In this document: one piece after another, positions 62,863 to 64,000 of the stretch
Layout of the letters: every line of letters begins with the position of its first letter
Position numbering within the stretch: position 1 is the first letter of the stretch
Origin: Pollutimonas sp963706785
GTDB lineage: Bacteria > Pseudomonadota > Gammaproteobacteria > Burkholderiales > Burkholderiaceae_B
Direction: 5' to 3'
DNA: 64,000 nucleotides
Assembly: GCA_963706785.1 (NCBI GenBank)
Contig: CAVPNJ010000009.1
Span: 186,001 to 250,000, forward strand
Notes under the pieces: model-generated
What the model saw: the letters and a program-made list of their open reading frames with translations, nothing else
The model's database searches: none
Told to the model about the DNA's origin: nothing
Made by a program: the position numbers and the translations under genes

Positions 62863-64000
62863 TTAGAAGGTCCGCGCTTTGGGCGGGAAGCTGTCTACGG
62901 TTAGCGGTTTCATTTGCACCGGCTTGTATTCGAGACGGCTGCCTTCGGAGAACCACATTGTGTGACGCAACCAGTTCGCGTCATCGCGCTCTGGAAAATC
63001 GTTCAAGGCATGCGCACCGCGGCTTTCTGTGCGATTTGCTGCCGATTTGGTCGTTGCCCGAGCAACTTCGATCATGTTGGTCACTTCGAGAGCTTCAATG
63101 CGAGCTGTGTTGAAGACCTGGGACTTGTCTTTGAAATAGATGTTTTCAACCTGAGGTACCAGGCTTTCAATGGCATCGACGCCCTTGTTTAACAGGTCGA
63201 TCGTACGGAACACACCACAGTGATGCTGCATGGCAACGCGAATGGCATTACCGACATCCTGCGTTTTCTCGCCGCCAGTGCGGGTTTCGAGCCTATTGAT
63301 CCGGTCAAGCGAGAAGTCGATAGACGATTCTGGAATTGGCTGATGAGCATGCTGGCGTTCGGGATGCGACTCGACGATGTGATTGCCCGCCGAACGACCG
63401 AACACGATCAGGTCAAGCAAGGAATTCGTGCCCAGACGGTTAGCGCCGTGCACTGAAGTTGCCGCACATTCGCCAATAGCGTACAGCCCATTGACTGTCG
63501 TGGTTTCGCCATTGGCAACGCTGACAACCTGACCGTAAATATTGGTCGGGATGCCGCCCATCTGATAATGGATGGTTGGCACCACTGGAATTGGATCCTT
63601 GATTGGATCTACGTTCGCAAACTTGATCGCGATCTCGCGGATCGATGGGAGACGTTTCTGTATGGTCTCAGCACCTAAGTGATCGAGCTTTAGCACCACA
63701 TAGCTGCCATCACCACAACCACGGCCTTCCTTGATTTCCTGGTCCATGGAACGCGAGACAAAGTCGCGCGGGGCCAGGTCTTTCAGGGTAGGCGCATAAC
63801 GCTCCATGAAGCGCTCGCCATCCTTGTTCAGCAAAATACCGCCTTCGCCGCGCACACCTTCGGTGATCAGCACGCCCGCGCCGGCGACGCCGGTGGGGTG
63901 GAATTGCCAGAACTCCATGTCTTGCAAAGGAAAGCCTGCACGAGCCGCCATTCCGAGACCGTCGCCCGTATTGATGAAAGCGTTGGTCGAAGCTGCCCAG
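62863..64000 (-). CDS. sdhA: succinate dehydrogenase flavoprotein subunit (5' part outside window)
   Basis: The C-terminal about 379 residues are present; the frame is open to the right edge. Catalytic segment FWQFHPTGVAGAGVLITEGV followed by RGEGGILLN, the VVPTIHYQMGGIPTN region and GLYAIGECAATSVHGANRLG are diagnostic; the FAD-attachment His near the N-terminus is beyond the window. The end DDANWLRHTMWF...KPLTVDSFPPKARTF is typical of this subunit. First of sdhA-sdhB-sdhE-gltA as seen here; sdhC and sdhD should lie further right. Confidence 0.97.
   Translation of the reverse strand, partial: WAASTNAFINTGDGLGMAARAGFPLQDMEFWQFHPTGVAGAGVLITEGVRGEGGILLNKDGERFMERYAPTLKDLAPRDFVSRSMDQEIKEGRGCGDGSYVVLKLDHLGAETIQKRLPSIREIAIKFANVDPIKDPIPVVPTIHYQMGGIPTNIYGQVVSVANGETTTVNGLYAIGECAATSVHGANRLGTNSLLDLIVFGRSAGNHIVESHPERQHAHQPIPESSIDFSLDRINRLETRTGGEKTQDVGNAIRVAMQHHCGVFRTIDLLNKGVDAIESLVPQVENIYFKDKSQVFNTARIEALEVTNMIEVARATTKSAANRTESRGAHALNDFPERDDANWLRHTMWFSEGSRLEYKPVQMKPLTVDSFPPKARTF

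Noticed and set aside
1..64000. CRISPR arrays, insertion sequences, prophage genes, toxin-antitoxin or restriction systems
   Set aside because: Looked for direct-repeat arrays, transposase or integrase motifs and typical defence proteins; none seen.

Overview
The window is a chromosomal stretch of a betaproteobacterium, most likely family Alcaligenaceae (Bordetella/Achromobacter/Pusillimonas relatives). This rests on gene order and protein character: rpsF-priB, dxs-ispA-xseB, rimP-nusA-infB-rbfA-truB-typA, phaC-phbB-phaR beside pgeF/rluD/bamD, odhA-odhB-lpd, and sdhA-sdhB-sdhE-gltA. I see no prophage, insertion sequence, CRISPR array or plasmid replication gene. It is mainly a core-genome region with one degraded catabolic patch and one stretch of poor reading frames.

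Layout. 0-5 kb (minus strand): ribosomal S6 and PriB, the zinc-independent GTP cyclohydrolase FolE2, and the isoprenoid pair dxs/ispA with xseB. 5-17 kb: mixed-strand single genes, namely a Rieske oxygenase, a sulfurtransferase, a drug/metabolite transporter, HtpX, a Na/Pi symporter, a dienelactone hydrolase, polA, a LOG-family protein, and a glutathione transferase divergent from a LysR regulator. 17-28.4 kb (minus): the translation/transcription operon rimP-nusA-infB-rbfA-truB-typA, preceded by rluB and scpB. An initiator tRNA-Met lies at 28.45 kb. 29-31.5 kb: a CobW-type GTPase and a FemAB/GNAT-like acyltransferase.

31.6-39.7 kb holds phaR, phbB, phaC, pgeF, rluD, bamD and a DinG-type helicase. 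Every one of them is interrupted by single-base changes that are nearly all +1 insertions. Removing those bases restores normal full-length proteins, including essential BamD. I read this as mainly local sequence error rather than decay. Two similar +1 G insertions break the end of polA, and one indel breaks the start of odhA.

40-54 kb: tex with an unrecognised 174-residue partner, trpS, zapE, the 2-oxoglutarate dehydrogenase genes odhA-odhB-lpd, and malic enzyme maeB. 54-60.4 kb is an accessory catabolic patch: CoA-transferase subunits, an SDR, the 3' remnant of a thiolase, an IclR regulator, a tripartite-tricarboxylate (Bug) binding protein, and an acyl-CoA dehydrogenase pseudogene with a real internal deletion. 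60.5-64 kb: gltA, sdhE, sdhB and partial sdhA, completing a TCA-cycle-rich right half (odh, malic enzyme, citrate synthase, succinate dehydrogenase).

No convincing new multi-gene system was found. The most interesting regulatory signal is a terminator-like hairpin immediately before the rimP start, at the end of a long leader. Other points of note are the rpsF leader hairpin, start codons of polA and a LOG gene that overlap head-to-head, an unusually long Rieske loop, the repeat-bearing RluB tails, and the C-terminal extension of TrpS.
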